From NCBI GenBank assembly GCA_026120185.1, contig JANUWF010001942.1, forward strand, positions 3,501,001-3,565,000: a stretch of DNA of 64,000 bases, written 5' to 3'. Below the pieces are notes generated by a model. That model saw nothing but the letters and a program-made list of their open reading frames with translations, was not told the origin of the DNA and did not search any database. Below are positions 32,475 to 44,570 of the stretch, piece after piece. The translations under genes and the position numbers were made by a program. Numbering within the stretch: position 1 is the first letter of the stretch; each line of letters opens with the position of its first letter. This stretch comes from Voacanga thouarsii (taxonomy: Eukaryota > Streptophyta > Magnoliopsida > Gentianales > Apocynaceae).

Positions 32475-33215
32475 AAGCCACCTCCAGAAAATGAACTCAA
32501 CTTAGAGAGGCAACATTACTACTTAGTCAGGCCAGTCCAAGTTAGCAAGTTAGTCCAAGTGGACTTTACTTTTCTGGGTTGGACAACTGGTATGTTGGGT
32601 GTAGAGATGGAGGAGTATCTCATTATAATGGGAAGATCCCCCACTGCCCATTGTTGAAAGGTTACATTTCGACACTATCATAGTAGTAACCATGATATGA
32701 ATTATGATACTATTGTTTGAATCATTGCTAATCCCTACTTAATGAATTTATGAATATGATGAGATGATAATTTATTGAGAATTGTTTTGGATTTGATGAG
32801 CAAGGTTCCTTTGAATAATTGTTATTGATGAAATTGACTTGTAAACATGAGTTTGCAGTTTTGATAAATCTGCATGCACGAAATGTTTATATATGACATT
32901 CGCACACGCGAGACTTACTGAGATGCTAATCTCACACCATTTTATATCATGATTTTAGGGGAGGGCTTTTACTGAATAGGTTGAAGAAATAAGAGATGAT
33001 CTTCAGTTTATTTTATTTTGATTTGTATTGTTTTCAAGAGACAATCGTTAGTTTTCAATTCTTAGACTTGTATAAGTTTTATCTTTGGTTGTAATCAGAT
33101 TACCGCATTATTTTATTTAGATGTTTTCCTTTTGTACCTCGTTATAAAAACCCTTAGTCCTTTGGACAAGGCAACATCCTGCCCTATTTGGGTACGTAGG
33201 TATTGGGATGTTACA
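32475..33215 (+). repeat. A1 3' LTR, part 3 of 3
   Basis: Starts with the second AAGCC duplication, continues the A1 LTR (matches bases about 650..1398) and ends TTACA at 33215. The next bases are interior sequence of A2, with no PBS, so this is the outer right border of A1. Confidence 0.88.
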
Positions 33216-33640
33216 ATAAGAGTGAGAATGAACTGGAAAGACTTGGGGATGAGGGAGAGATTGGAGAGCTCGGGGGTGAGGATGGCGAGGAAATGATTGA
33301 GGTTGATGGTGAGGAGAAGGATAGAGTTAACACACCTACGACCCCGTCTATAAAAGTGGAAATCCTAACACTTCTGGGAAGTGAATCATATGAGCCAGAA
33401 TCTGAGAGGCCTAAGAGTGCACTTATGTTAGCTATGGAGAAGCTTAGGGATATGGAGTTAAGGGCCAAGCTAAGAGGTAGGTAAGTTGCTGGGTATATTT
33501 TGGGTCGGCCTAAGAAGAAGCCTCGATCATTTGGTTTCGCATATGATTGTGAGGTAGATCATCCCAATAGCAGCATAGGTTGGCTAGTGGAGCTTCCTTC
33601 CAAGACCTCTGAGGATTCTAGCAACTTTAGTGATGCGTAG
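33216..33640 (+). pseudogene. A2 acidic leader ORF, 5' truncated by A1
   Basis: Begins mid-ORF at the A1 LTR end. Matches the A1 leader ORF from its acidic middle: GDEGEIGELGGEDGEE, then EKDRVNTPTTPSIK, ESERPKSALMLAMEKLRD, stop 33482, and the ending SSNFSDA. A2 independently supports this as a real family-A protein. The shared spacing of acidic and SALMLAMEKLR blocks is the best-conserved part. The missing 5' half presumably lies left of the window. Confidence 0.6.
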
Positions 33641-33986
33641 ATTTTATAGGAACTTTAATGCTTATTCTTCTATTTTTATGAAGAGATGTTTGCTTATTTG
33701 ATTTAGGAATGATCAGTTGTTTCTGAATTTTGATTAGCAAGAAAAAAAGGAGTACCAAGTAGGATACTCCCTTATTTTGTATTAAGTTGGATTTAGTTAA
33801 CAAAAGCATGATTTTATTGATTTATTTATTCTACTTAGAGTATTATTTGAAAAATCTACTTTTCAATAAGTTGCACACTATTTTAAATTTATAAGTTACT
33901 TAATTGCATGTCATGGACTTTTTCCCTGATAAACCTTATGATGGGTACAATATGGTAGTAGATGGCAGAGAGATGGGGGTAGGGTT
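33641..33986 (+). other. A2 spacer lacking gag
   Basis: T-rich, homologous to A1 2247..2560, sharing CATGTCATG and the CTTAT.(T/A)TGGGT junction. After that point A2 jumps into the middle of the protease, while A1 joins slightly upstream of the active site. Neither copy has gag here. Confidence 0.6.
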
Positions 33987-34460
33987 GTGCAAGGGTGTGA
34001 TATCATAGTTGGGAAGGAGATATTGAAGGTGGATCTCATAATCCTACCTATCAATGATTACAATCTTATTTTAGGTATAGATTGGTTAGTGAAACATGGA
34101 GCAAGGGTGGATTGCAAACTAAAGACGATGCAGTTCGTTAGACCAGGATGTGATGTATTAGAGTTTAATGGGAAGAAGGTAAAAGAGTTGAAATTCTTGA
34201 TAGTAGGAACAAAGGCGTTAAAGATGCTGAAGAAGGGCTGTGTAGGATACTTGGCCTATTTAAACAATAAGCCAAAGGATCAATGCACGTTGGAAAGCAC
34301 TAAGGTGGTGAAGGACTTTGCAGATGTATTCCCAGCTGAACTCACTTCTCTTCCACCTTCGCGGGAAGTTGAGTTCACCATAGATTTAATTCCTGGAGTT
34401 GAGCCAATATCAAAGACTTCCTATCAGATGGCGCTCTGCAGAATTGAAAGAATTGAGTGA
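33987..34460 (+). pseudogene. A2 pol: protease remnant and RT linker
   Basis: Frame 3. The protease N-terminal half with the DPGS active site is deleted. What remains starts at CDIIVGKEILKVDLIILP, then YNLILGIDWLVKHGARVDC and VVKDFADVFPAELTSLPPS. The stop at 34458 lies in the A.LCRIERIE segment, where the MAP.ELKEL motif is frameshifted. It supplies the Arg codon that A1 lost at 3120. Confidence 0.8.
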
Positions 34461-35190
34461 GTAGTTAGAGGAGCTAGTACAAAAGGATATATAAGACTGA
34501 GTACTTCACCTTGGGGAGCCCCAGTGTTATTTGTAAAGAAGAAGGATGGAATGTTGAGGTTGTGTATAGACTATAGAAGGTTGAATAACCTAATGATTAA
34601 GAACAAGTACCCCTTGCCTTTAATTGATGAGTTGCTCGATCAGTTGCAAAGTTCTTATTACTTTTCCAAGTTGGATCTTTGCTAAGGTTATTATCAAGTG
34701 CGGATTAAGGATGAGGACATACCCAAAACGACCTTTAACACTAGGTATGGGCACTACAAGTTTGCGGTAATGCCGTTTGGAGTAACTAATGCTCTTGCGG
34801 ATCTTATGCATAGAGTTTTTCAACCATACCTGGATAAGTTAGTAGTGGTGTTTATAGATGATATTTTGCTCTACTCTAAAAGTCCTGAGGAGCATGCCGA
34901 GCATTTGGAGGCAGTGCTGGAGAAGTTGAGAGAGCACAAACTCTTTCCTAAGTTTAGAAAATGTGAGTTCTAGCTAAATTTAGTAGCATTTCTTGGACAT
35001 GTGATATCTAAAGATGGAATTAAGGTAGATCTGGCAAAGTTCAAAGATGTTTCAAATTGGAAACAACCGGAAAATGTAATTGAAATTTAGAGTTTTCTTG
35101 GATTGGCTGAATACTACCATTGATTTATCAAAAACTTCTCTACACTAGCTACACTGATGACCTGATTGCTAAGGAAGAAAGTGCCATACA
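34461..35190 (+). pseudogene. A2 pol: reverse transcriptase with intact FIDD
   Basis: [40 protein letters not shown] then a stop (Arg/Gln region), [22 protein letters not shown] with a short deletion, and [15 protein letters not shown] with both catalytic Asp residues. SKDGIKVDLAK and later parts carry stops. Good match to A1 and B. Confidence 0.85.
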
Positions 35191-35750
35191 TCTAGAACGA
35201 GAAGTGCGAAAAGAGTTTCCAAGAGCTTAAGAGAAGATTGATGTCTACACCGGTATTGAGTCTACCTGAGGAAGGTAAACCATATTTATTATACACGGAT
35301 GCCTCAAAGGAAAGACTAGGGGCATGTTGATGCAAGATAGAAAATTTATTGCCTATGCCTCGAGGAAGCTGAAGCCACGTGAAGTTAACTACACGACGCA
35401 CGACTTGGAATTGGTTGCGATAGTGTTTACCCTAAAAAAGTGGTGACACTACTTATATGGAGTGGAGTATGAAGTCTTTACGGATCATAAGAGTTTGAAG
35501 TATATCTTCATGCAAAAGAACTTAAATTTAAGATAGCGTAGGTAGATGTAGTTTTTGGAATAATATAAGTGTCCAATTAATTACCATCTGGGGAAAGCTA
35601 AAATGATAGCTGATGCACTGAGTCAGAAGGTGAGAATGGCTAGTATGAGGATGCAAGAAGGTCAAATAGTGCAAGAACTCTTGGAGCGAAAGGCAAAAGT
35701 AGACGAAGATCAGCTTGTGCAACTAATAACTGGAACCTGAGCTGAGGCAA
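35191..35750 (+). pseudogene. A2 pol: RNase H remnant
   Basis: [33 protein letters not shown], then frameshifts. KSLKYIFMQK and TDALS-equivalent sequence follow out of frame. More broken than in B. Confidence 0.75.
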
Positions 35751-37175
35751 GAGATTAGTGATGTGCAGCGAAGCAACCAAGAATTTCAGACTTTTAAAGA
35801 AAAGGAAGTCAAAAGAGGGAATAAAGAGTTCCAGACTGATGAAGCAGGAGTATTATATTTCCGGGAATGGATTTGTGTACCAGATGACCGAGTATTGAGG
35901 AAGAAGATAATGGACGAGACTCACAAGAGAAAGTATACTATTCATCCTGGAGAAGTGAAAATGTACCAAGACTTAAACAAGGCCTACTAATGGCCGAGAA
36001 TGAAGAGGGATGTGGCACAATATGTCTCTACTTGACTTGTCAGAAAGTAAAGGTGGAACCTAAGAAAGCAGTTGAATTACTACAACCGTTGCCTATTCCT
36101 GAGAAGAAGTGGCAAAAGGTGATGATAGATTTTGTTACTAGACTACCTATGTTGAAGACTTTGAAGGATGTCGTTTACATTGCGGTTGATTGATTGACCA
36201 AGACTGCACATTTCTTTCTGGTAAACATTAAGGACTCTATGGAGAAGCTAGCTAAGACTTATATTCGGGAAGTTGTTAGGTTGCATGGCGTACCATCGAG
36301 TATTTTGTCTGACAGGGATCCCAGATTCATTTTGAGATTTTAGACCAAGTTTCAGGAGTCAATGGGAAAAACTCTGGAACTCAGTACTTCTACTCATCTA
36401 CAAATTGATGGACAGTCTGAAAGAGTTAGACAAATATTGGAGGATATGCTTAGAGCCTGTGTAGTAGACTTTGGAGACAAGTGGTTGGATTGCATACCTT
36501 ATGCTGAGTTGGCATACAACAACAGTCATCAAGCGTCAATTGGAATGGCACCCTACGAAGCATTTTACAAACGAAAATGTGAAGTACTGTTGTACTGGGT
36601 TTGGACAGGGGATGGACAAATAAGCCAGTCTAGTGAAGTGAATATTGAGGAAATGGCAGATAAAATAAAGATGACAAGAGAAAGACTGAAAGCAGCGCAT
36701 AGCCGATAGAAAAGTTATGTAGACAACAGAAGAAGAGAATTAGAGTTTCAAGTGGAAGATCAGACCTTCCTGAAAATAATGCCAAGTAAAGGGATTCTGA
36801 AACATCCAAAAGGAGGGAAGTTGAGTCCTAGGTACTTAGGACCCTTCCCAGTGATCGAAAAGATTGGCCTTGTAGCATACCGGTTGGAGCTGCCAGAAGA
36901 GTTAGCGGAGATTCATGATGTTTTCCATGTGTCCCAGTTGAAAAATTACAACCCTAATCCGGATCATGTTTTGAATGAGGAGCCACTAAGGTTTTGGAAC
37001 GAAGTGTCAAGCTGTTAAGGAATAAGCAAAACCTATGGAGAAGATTTTATGGGATCATTATAGTACTTAGGATGCGACGTGAGAAACTAAAGATTGGGTA
37101 AAAAGGAGATATCCAGATTTGCTTTGAAGGTATAATGCCCTGAATTTCGGGACGAAATTCTCTTAATGGGGAGAT
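35751..37175 (+). pseudogene. A2 pol: integrase and damaged chromodomain
   Basis: Zinc region ([20 protein letters not shown]) at 35763..35990, a frameshift, then CQKVKVEPKKAVELLQPL, VMIDFVTRLP, a core with stops, and HLQIDGQSERVRQILEDML at 36362..36709 (catalytic Glu region kept). The C-terminal module is at 36752..37018 ([33 protein letters not shown]). The chromodomain has lost its N-terminal half: after NEEPL the sequence jumps to the RSVKLLRNK area. Confidence 0.82.
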
Positions 37176-37444
37176 GATATAATACCCCGATTTAAACCAC
37201 CATTAATTCATAGGGAAAGTCATGCATAGCATAACATCTTATATTGTATTTGATAATTTTGAACTCTTTTATGAAGTATATGTGATTTATGTATTTGATA
37301 TTTCATGGATTTATTTATTTAAATTAAGTTGTGTTAAATGAGATGGTAGAGCTTTTGTTCTTATGAAGTAGAATTTAATAGAAGAATAATGAAGTGAGTT
37401 GAATAGGAGTTAAAGGAATTTATTTGAAGAATATTTAAATAATA

Positions 37445-37512
37445 GTTGTTGTGGTCTAGTGGTTAAGACTTGGTGTTTATTCCTTGGTGACTTGAGTTCA
37501 AATCCCAACTCT
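37445..37512 (+). other. tRNA-like module in A2 3' LTR
   Basis: TGGTCTAGTGGTTAAGAC from 37452 and GAGTTCAAATCC at 37494..37505, 42 bases apart. It keeps the strongest tRNA D-arm resemblance of the four copies. Confidence 0.55.
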
Positions 37513-38274
37513 TGGAAAACTTTTCTTTCGTTTCCTTAATTTATTTCTTTTTCCCCTATTTTTTCCTCCTTATGGCTGAAATTCCTAGGGTCAGCTCCCA
37601 CCTTAGTTTCCCACTTCCTAAAATATAGAAATCTGATTATTTTGGGGTTTTTGATAAAAGGAATTAAAGCAAAATAAATTCCTATTATTTTCTAGTTATT
37701 ATATTACCTTAATATTTTAGGGATTTTAAATATTTCAAAATCTGAAATATTTAAAGCAATTATCTAAAGGATTTATTTAGGAAATAAAATATAGAAACAT
37801 TTATCCTGGAAGTTATATTTTAGCTGTTATTTTTAATAGGAGAAAAGTCTCCCCAAAGTAATTTCATTTAAAGAATTTTGATTTGAAATAAAGAGATAGT
37901 GATGAATTTTTAATTTAAATAAACATCTCCTGGAATTATGTTATTTTCGAAATTAGAGGTTAGGATAAAAGAAATTTTAGCTTTATCATATAAAAACCAG
38001 ATTTTATCTCTACATATAAATATCCCTTAATTACCTACTTTTGCTTAGAATAAATTAGAGTATTAATTAAATTATTTCTTGCTTTAATATCCTATTTTTC
38101 TTAAAATTTCTGGAAAATTAAAAGCCCTAGCCGCCACTATCATAGCTAATTTATCTCAAGTAGAACTCTTCAATCTTAGGACAATTCTATCCAAGATAAC
38201 CTACAACCAATCAAGATTTATTTTAGCAAAACAACACCAGAAATTCCTCTATTCTCTTCTCCATATTTCGGCCA

Positions 38275-38299
38275 ACACACACACACACACACACACACA
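38275..38299. repeat. (AC)n microsatellite
   Basis: About 12 AC dinucleotides inside the A2 LTR. Confidence 0.95.
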
Positions 38300-38577
38300 T
38301 GAAAATCATCAGCCCTAGTTGCTCTCAAATTCTGCTCTTGTTTTAGCCAAAAATAACAACACAAAAGACCTCATTTTTTCACAATAAACTTCTTAAATTT
38401 GTGCTCCTTCAAATGTTTTTCATTAATCCACACACAAAATCAAACCGAAAAAAACCATAAAATTAATATACTCATAAAACACACTATAACTCTGAAGATA
38501 TAGAATTAAGTAAAATAAATCCATATCATTGAAGTATGGCAATGGCAAAATAAAAAAGAGTGTGGAAGTTCCACCGT

Positions 38578-38580
<3 letters not shown>

Positions 38581-38643
<63 letters not shown>
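38581..38643. repeat. (AAAT)n microsatellite
   Basis: About 15 tandem AAAT units just right of the A2 LTR remnant. The minus-strand frame reading LFIYLFIY across it is an artefact. Confidence 0.95.
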
Positions 38644-38649
38644 ACCACT

Positions 38650-41360
38650 CAGATAAACCACATGTGTCATTAGCATGGGTGTCACCATCGTCATCTGAGC
38701 TTGAGTAAGAGTCTATGTTCTCTGGTAATTGTAACTCGAAATGTTAAAAGAGTAGACGGTGTATCTCTATTAGTTTCTAATCTTTGATCATTCTTCTTCA
38801 TTTTCTTATCAAAATCAGTTAGCACCTTATCCAGTTCAACTACACTAACTATCCTACAGGATTCTCCACTCGAAAGCTCATCGTGATAGTAACCACTTTA
38901 TGTATAATTTTTGTCTTATACAAGAAACTCAACGCTCTTACCATATCTTGACCGTTTCCAAAATTACTAGCAACCTACACAAATAAGAGTCTCTTATCCT
39001 GTATATCTTCGACACTAGTAAACCTTAAATGTGAAGCTTGTGATAGTAATTCATTAAATTGATATTGAAATATGTTTTTTTTTTTGTTAAAACAATTGCA
39101 AGAGAAATATTTTGTATATAGCTAAATTCACACTTCAAGCATACCCAAGTGTGTCAGGCTCTAAAATCTACCAATTAGCCTTTCTTGACCCCAAGTTGCT
39201 GGTGCTCATGATAGTGCCTCCAGACCTTGAAGTGACTAAATTCGTCTCCTAATTTCTAATATTGCAAGTAGTACTATAAGTCACAACCAATAATTTAATA
39301 TAAAGTAATGCATCTAACAAACTGTATATAGGATATGAAAAGTTTGTTACTATCCTAGTCCCGTGCTATGAAAATGATATAGATCTACCCGTATGATGTG
39401 ATTGACTCAATCTTTCAAGCATGCTATTTTGGACTTCTTTTGCTTTCTTGGACTATTTCTTAGCACCTTTAGATTCCCAATATTGCATGAGCTGCCCATA
39501 CATTATCTCCAACATCCAAGATGATCTCTTCGCTTTATTGCAAATTGTAAACAAAGCATCTATTATCTATTTTGCACATCTAGATTTTTGTATTCCCCTA
39601 ATGAGGTCATCATGCTTTGGATCCAACCTAATTTACCTCTATGATTATTTAGGATTAAAAAAACCAGAATACATTAGTTGTATGATGCAACACAATTATA
39701 AATGGAAAGCAAATACAAATGTAATTGATAGTTTACTATGAGTTACTTATACTAAACTCTATAAATTGTAAATCTAACACTTCAGGTAGAACATCTCTTA
39801 TAGAATGATAAGGACCATGAAACCTTTGTTTGAGAATGGATGACATGGCACATGCACTTTGGCTTAAGACTGGTGAATCTATAATACATCAACTTGAAAA
39901 TCAATACAGAAACAAATATTAGTGTTCAAATATAAAGTAAATTATTTTATATGAAGTTTGCTTACATATCGGCATATTATTTGATGCACCTCCAAAAGCA
40001 AAAGCTTATGATTTAGAACACTTTGAAAAAATGATTTAGACAACTAACTTTACCTCCAACAAGAAGCTTAGATTATCTAAAACCTAAGACCCAAATTAGC
40101 AAGCTAATTGATCTATCCAAAAAGGATTTATAGACTGAATACACAGGGAAGGACTAGGCCCTAAGAATGGTCTTGATGTTCATGGGATTTGCCCAAGAGG
40201 AATCACCTCTCAAAAGCTCTCAAAGGAGACATTTTCATTTCTATCAATATTCAAAGTTGAGTTCTTTTTTTTTTTTTTTTTTTACAAGAGCTATAATGTC
40301 ATATATATAGTCATCTAAACCTAGCTAAGGTGAGATAAAATTCCAACCATTCAAGTGTTTAAAAGGTCAAAAAAATCTCTATTACTAAAACAAAAGTCAT
40401 GGGAAATGGAATTAATTAAAAAACAAAGCTAACAAGTTGAAAATTCAAAGGCCCGATGTAGGCCGATGCCGGTTGGGCTAGTTCAGCCGATGCCAGCTTC
40501 TTACTGTTCGAAGAAGCCTTTTTCTATAATTGGGCTGGCGCTGGTGGGGCTATTGCCCCGGTTCCCTTCTGCCTTCCTACGCGAATCTTTGATCTTCAGC
40601 CTTCTCTCGAGCGCACGTGATCTTCCACACAAATTGTTGGTCAAACTTTAGTCTTCTTGGCCCTTCTCTAATCCTCCATTACTTGACAACCTACTTGGGC
40701 CTTAGCTTGAAATCTTGAAGATCTTCCAATCTTCTTTTTAGCACTCACTTCTTGAGAATCTTCATAACCATAGGCTTGGTGGATTGTGCTGCTTAAATCC
40801 TCCATTGGAAACCTTCATAATTTAACTGTTTCCTTGGTATAATGGAATATGGTTTGAATCTCATTCCCCCTTCTTTAGCTTTGTCATGATACTTAGGTGG
40901 ATTCCCATCACATAGTATGGAGAAAAAAAATGTGGGGAGAGATAAAAAAAATTACAACTTAGTCATCTAACTCATCTCATGTTCTGTACACATTGACATC
41001 CTCATCAATCTTATACTATGCATCCTGGTTAGATTCATCATCCTCTTCTTGTCCACTCGAATCATATTTCTCAATTTCTAATATTTGTTTTTCTAAGTAA
41101 ACCATCTTAGTAACGCCGAATTTATCTGTCAGTGGGCTAACATCCTTAAACACATCAATTGTAGTAATGGCTTTCATTTCATCTATATCCTCTAAGTAAG
41201 CTTTGTAAACTATTATGTGTAAAAATGTCATTTTTTATAATCATTTTTTTAATCTTTTGTGTTATTATGAATAGTTTCTACTCATTTTGTGTTCTTTTAT
41301 GTTTATAGGCCGCTTTGGTGAAAAATGAGTGAAACAAAAGTTTTAAAAAAGTGTATTTTT
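38650..41360. other. unclassified AT-rich DNA
   Basis: No supportable gene. It holds a possible CACTA transposase remnant (39360..39640, minus), a poly-T run (about 40266..40285), and a small GC-richer patch with repeated GCCGATGCC words (40450..40600). A minus-strand acidic frame at 41016..41231 (ending QEEDDESNQDA) is unrecognised. It could be flanking genome or older, unreadable transposons. Confidence 0.5.
39360..39640 (-). pseudogene. possible CACTA (En/Spm) transposase remnant
   Basis: Minus-strand reading gives a degenerate KKAKEVQNSMLERL and HTGRSISFS sequence, with stops. This resembles the basic segment and the HTGGSISF-like motif of plant Ptta/En/Spm transposases. No terminal repeats are visible. 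The assignment rests on one short motif and is weak. Confidence 0.3.
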
Positions 41361-41369
41361 ACGCAAGGA

Positions 41370-43033
41370 TAATTGTTAGATAATTTAGGAGGCCTTGGAA
41401 TGTGATTTAAATAAGTTTGAAAGGTGTTTTAGTGCATTTGCATGGGATGATGTACGACAATGTATCAAATCATGGTGAACAAAGAAAAAATAGAGTTCTT
41501 GGAGCCTTACATATAGCATGTGGCATGACCATGCCTTATGCCATTGTAAATAGAGAAAATTTTACACTCCCAGAAGTTCTGCACGGCTTGCTGCAGGCAT
41601 GCCCCTGCAACAAGCCATGCAAGAGGAAACTTTGGAAGCCTACAAACTGCACTACAGGATCCAATGCTACTCTCTTACAAATTGCACGACCAAAGGTATG
41701 GCTTTGCAGGTGCCAATACAAGAAGCCTGAATTTTTCCATAGAAGGTTGCACGGCTAAGAGCACGGTCATGCAACATGCTATGCTAGTGTCCAAAAAAGT
41801 TAGGAAACTCCTAAATTCAATCCAAAGGCAATTTGTAACACCTAAATCAATTTTAGGACAGTTTAGGAGCTTTATGAAATGTTTTTGAATGGACTAATTC
41901 AGTATCTAACATAAGGAATCAATCCTATTCATATGTACACATCTTTATTTGGAGAACAACACCAAGAGAGGCTTAAGAGAGAAGGAAGAACTTTAGAAAA
42001 AAGAAAAACTAGACATTGTGGGCGAGCTGTGCTTATTTTTAAAATTTCTTTTGTTTCTTTCTTATTTCAATTTGTTATGTTCTTTTGTTTTATTTACCTT
42101 CAAGACAACGAGATTCTATCTTATTCTTAGGTTATGCTTTTATTGTTGAATTTTGAGATTGTTGAACAAAGATTCTAGCTTTGATGTTTTATGATTGTCT
42201 TTGAATATTTGTATAATTCTAGAATTCTTCTATATCAATTGTGTTGATTTGTTAGGGCCCAACATAGTTGAAAGGGCATGATTGAATAGCTAAATTAATT
42301 GATCTTTTGATTGATTTTCTAAATAGTATATATTGATTTAGTTAAGTTACATCTCATGGTTTAGTTAAGTTAATAGGGAATTGTATAATTCAAGGTACAT
42401 ATAGTTGAAGCTCATTGCTATGTGTTGTTTGATATCAGTGATACCTTAACATGCTTATCAAATTGGTTTTTAGTCTAAAACACGATTAATCTAATTGTCG
42501 CTCAATTGTTAGTTAACTATGTTGGCTTTGGTTAAGAATTGAATTACACTCAGCAGAATTAGTATAATTTGGCAAGGAGAGGGATTTGTGGTGCTCAGCA
42601 AAATCCTAAAACTTACTCGTCGTTAATCTAATCTATGACAAGTTTCTTAATTTGATCTGAAAATGTGTTCTTAAGACAAGTTGATTTTCTAAGTTGTTTT
42701 AGGTTTTTATTTACTTCTTATTTCTTATAACTTTCCTAATTCTTCTAGAAGTACGTTTAATTAGTTTCGTAATTGTTAGGTTTAATTAGTTTCCTAATTA
42801 TTTTTTCCCATTTATTTGTATATAAGACATCATTAGAATTTATTAGATTAATTGTTAACAAAAAGATTTTATAAGAGTGAAGAAGGTAGTTTTTCTTACA
42901 GAGTATACTTCTCTTATTTGTTAACCCTATTGCTACTATGCTATAAATTTAGTGGGTAGGATTTTTAAATTTGTCAGTGTATGATGACGGCATTTAAATG
43001 AACCACATTTGTACGTCTAGAACTCCCACAACA
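41370..43033 (+). repeat. Athila-like element H, probable 5' LTR
   Basis: Non-coding DNA ending CCCACAACA just before an Athila-type PBS. It contains TGCACGGC / GCATGCCC / GCAACAAGCCATGC words around 41577..41765, which I recognise as frequent in Athila-group LTRs. The left end is not determinable; TGTTAGATAA near 41369 is only a candidate. The open frame 41417..41758 is not considered a gene. Confidence 0.5.
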
Positions 43034-43038
43034 ATTTT

Positions 43039-43056
43039 TGGTGTCGTTACCGAGGA
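43039..43056 (+). other. Athila-type primer-binding site
   Basis: TGGTGTCGTTACCGAGGA. It differs from the familiar TGGCGCCGTTGCCGGGGA of Athila-group elements at four positions, two C-to-T and two G-to-A, so all are deamination-type changes. It fixes plus orientation for H. Confidence 0.8.
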
Positions 43057-43419
43057 TCAATAGCAATCAATAGCAATTTTATCTTCTTCTTTGAATGATT
43101 CTTGTGATAATTGATCTTTATTAATTCTCTTGGTACCGAAAATTTTATTTTTACTTTTTTACTTTTGTTTTTATTTGTTTTGTAGGTTGCTTATCTTGTG
43201 TACGTTTCTTAGAAGTGGTAAGAAATTGACTAAATGATACAACAATACCAAGGCAAAAAAAAAAAAAAGTTGAATCCAAAAGAAACTAAAATTTGTAAGG
43301 AAATTGTTCTATTGGAGGGTACTTCTTACCCAAATCTGAATTTTTTGGAATTGGTGAACAAAAAGATGAACTATTTGGTGAACTCTTTCATACTCTTGAT
43401 TCAACAGTGGAGCATAATC

Positions 43420-43760
43420 TCTCTGTGAAAGAACTTGCTTCTCCTACCCTCAAAGATCACCCTTTATGCATTATTTTTTTAGAAGTTATTAATGCATTTA
43501 AATTGCATCTAGATTTAATTCAATTATTGCCATATTTCTATCGGTTACTGGGGGAATATCTATAAAGGCACTTAACAGAATTTCATGTTGTATACTCTGA
43601 TATAAAACCAGAGGTTATTCAAGATGAGTTCATTAAATTGCGTACATTCCCATTTAGTTTGCATGGACATACTAAAAATTAGTTGTATGATTTGCTTACA
43701 AGTTCTTTCAATAATTAGCTAATGACGCAAAGACTTTTTCTTGAAAAATATTTTTTGGCA
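43420..43760 (+). pseudogene. Athila-like gag, 5' part
   Basis: KELASPTLKDHPLCIIF, INAFKLHLDLIQLLP, HLTEFHVVYSDIKPE, IKLRTFPFSL, then stops replacing Trp in the KDWLYYLP and TTW-type positions, and FLEKYF. This is the characteristic capsid-like part of Athila/Tat-group Gag. The sense breaks off at about 43760, where LINE sequence begins, and resumes at 44571. It is non-functional. Confidence 0.78.
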
Positions 43761-44570
43761 TGTGTTGTGAAGGCTAAATTGGAGTTGTGGTGGCAGATGT
43801 TGGAATTTAAAAGCTTTAGAATCAGTAAAAGTAAAATGGAGTATATGAAATGCAAGTTTAGTAGTAGCAAAAATATAGATCAAAGTGTACTTTGGATGAT
43901 AGAGATATACCGATATATAACTGCTTTCGATATCTAGGATCTATTATTTAGAAAGATAGAGATCTTGATGGCAATGTGGCATACTGAGGTAAGACAGGTT
44001 GGTTGAAACAGAGTAGTACAATTGGTATTCTGCTTAACTGTAATATGCCTTTGAGTCTAAAGGGAAAGTTCTATAGAACAGCTATAAAACTTGCTTTACC
44101 ATATGGTGTAGAATGTTGGGTAGTTAAATGGTGTCATATGTACAAAATGAAGGTAGCTGAAATGTATATGTTACGGTAGATGTGCGGGCATACTAGAAAG
44201 GATAGAATAAGGAATGAGATAATTTGAGAAAAAAATGGGAGTTGCATCCATTAAGGACAAGATAAGAGAAAATCACTTATGTTAATTTAGGCATATACGC
44301 AGAAGTCCGAGGGATGCTTTTGTTAGGACAATTAAGGGATGGAGCCAGAATGGATTAGATAGAGGTAGAGACGAGCCTAGGACGATATGGATGGAATTGA
44401 TTAAAAGAGATATGTCTCTGTTAGATTTGGATGAGTGTCTAGCAAAGGATAGAAAGAAGTGGAGGGCGAGGATTCATGTGAATGACCACATATAGTCTTA
44501 TATTGGTTCATGTAGCCAACCCTAAGTTTTTTAGGACTAAAGCTTAGTATTGTTGTTTGTTGTTATTGTA
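43761..44570 (+). mobile_element. 5'-truncated RTE-type LINE inserted in Athila gag
   Basis: C-terminal RT sequence of an RTE-clade LINE: KLELWWQMLEFKSFRIS, YMKCKFSSS, an RYLGSII-like segment, then MLR.MCG, TRKDRIRNE, and GRDEPRTIWMELIKRDMSL and KDRKKWRARIHV. Many stops and shifts. It ends in a TTG-rich tail (about 44545..44568), the usual RTE 3' end. The clean resumption of gag (RASSIRKEIYRIMQFN) supports an insertion of about 0.8 kb. Target duplications are not obvious. Confidence 0.75.

Larger units (their letters stand above)
37178..38480 (+). repeat. A2 3' LTR, truncated
   Basis: TATAATACCCCG (TG decayed to TA) after the purine-rich TGGGGAGATGA. It aligns with the A1 3' LTR from its start through the tRNA-like module and the TTTATTTAGGAAATAAAATA stretch, and the similarity fades near 38480. 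The rest of the LTR, including the palindrome region, is missing. The right end is approximate. Confidence 0.75.

Noticed and set aside
38506..38694. ORF rich in LFIY repeats
   Set aside because: A translation of the AAAT microsatellite.
41417..41758. 113-codon ORF as a possible host gene
   Set aside because: No recognisable domain, and it lies in DNA with Athila-LTR-like repeated words just upstream of the PBS.
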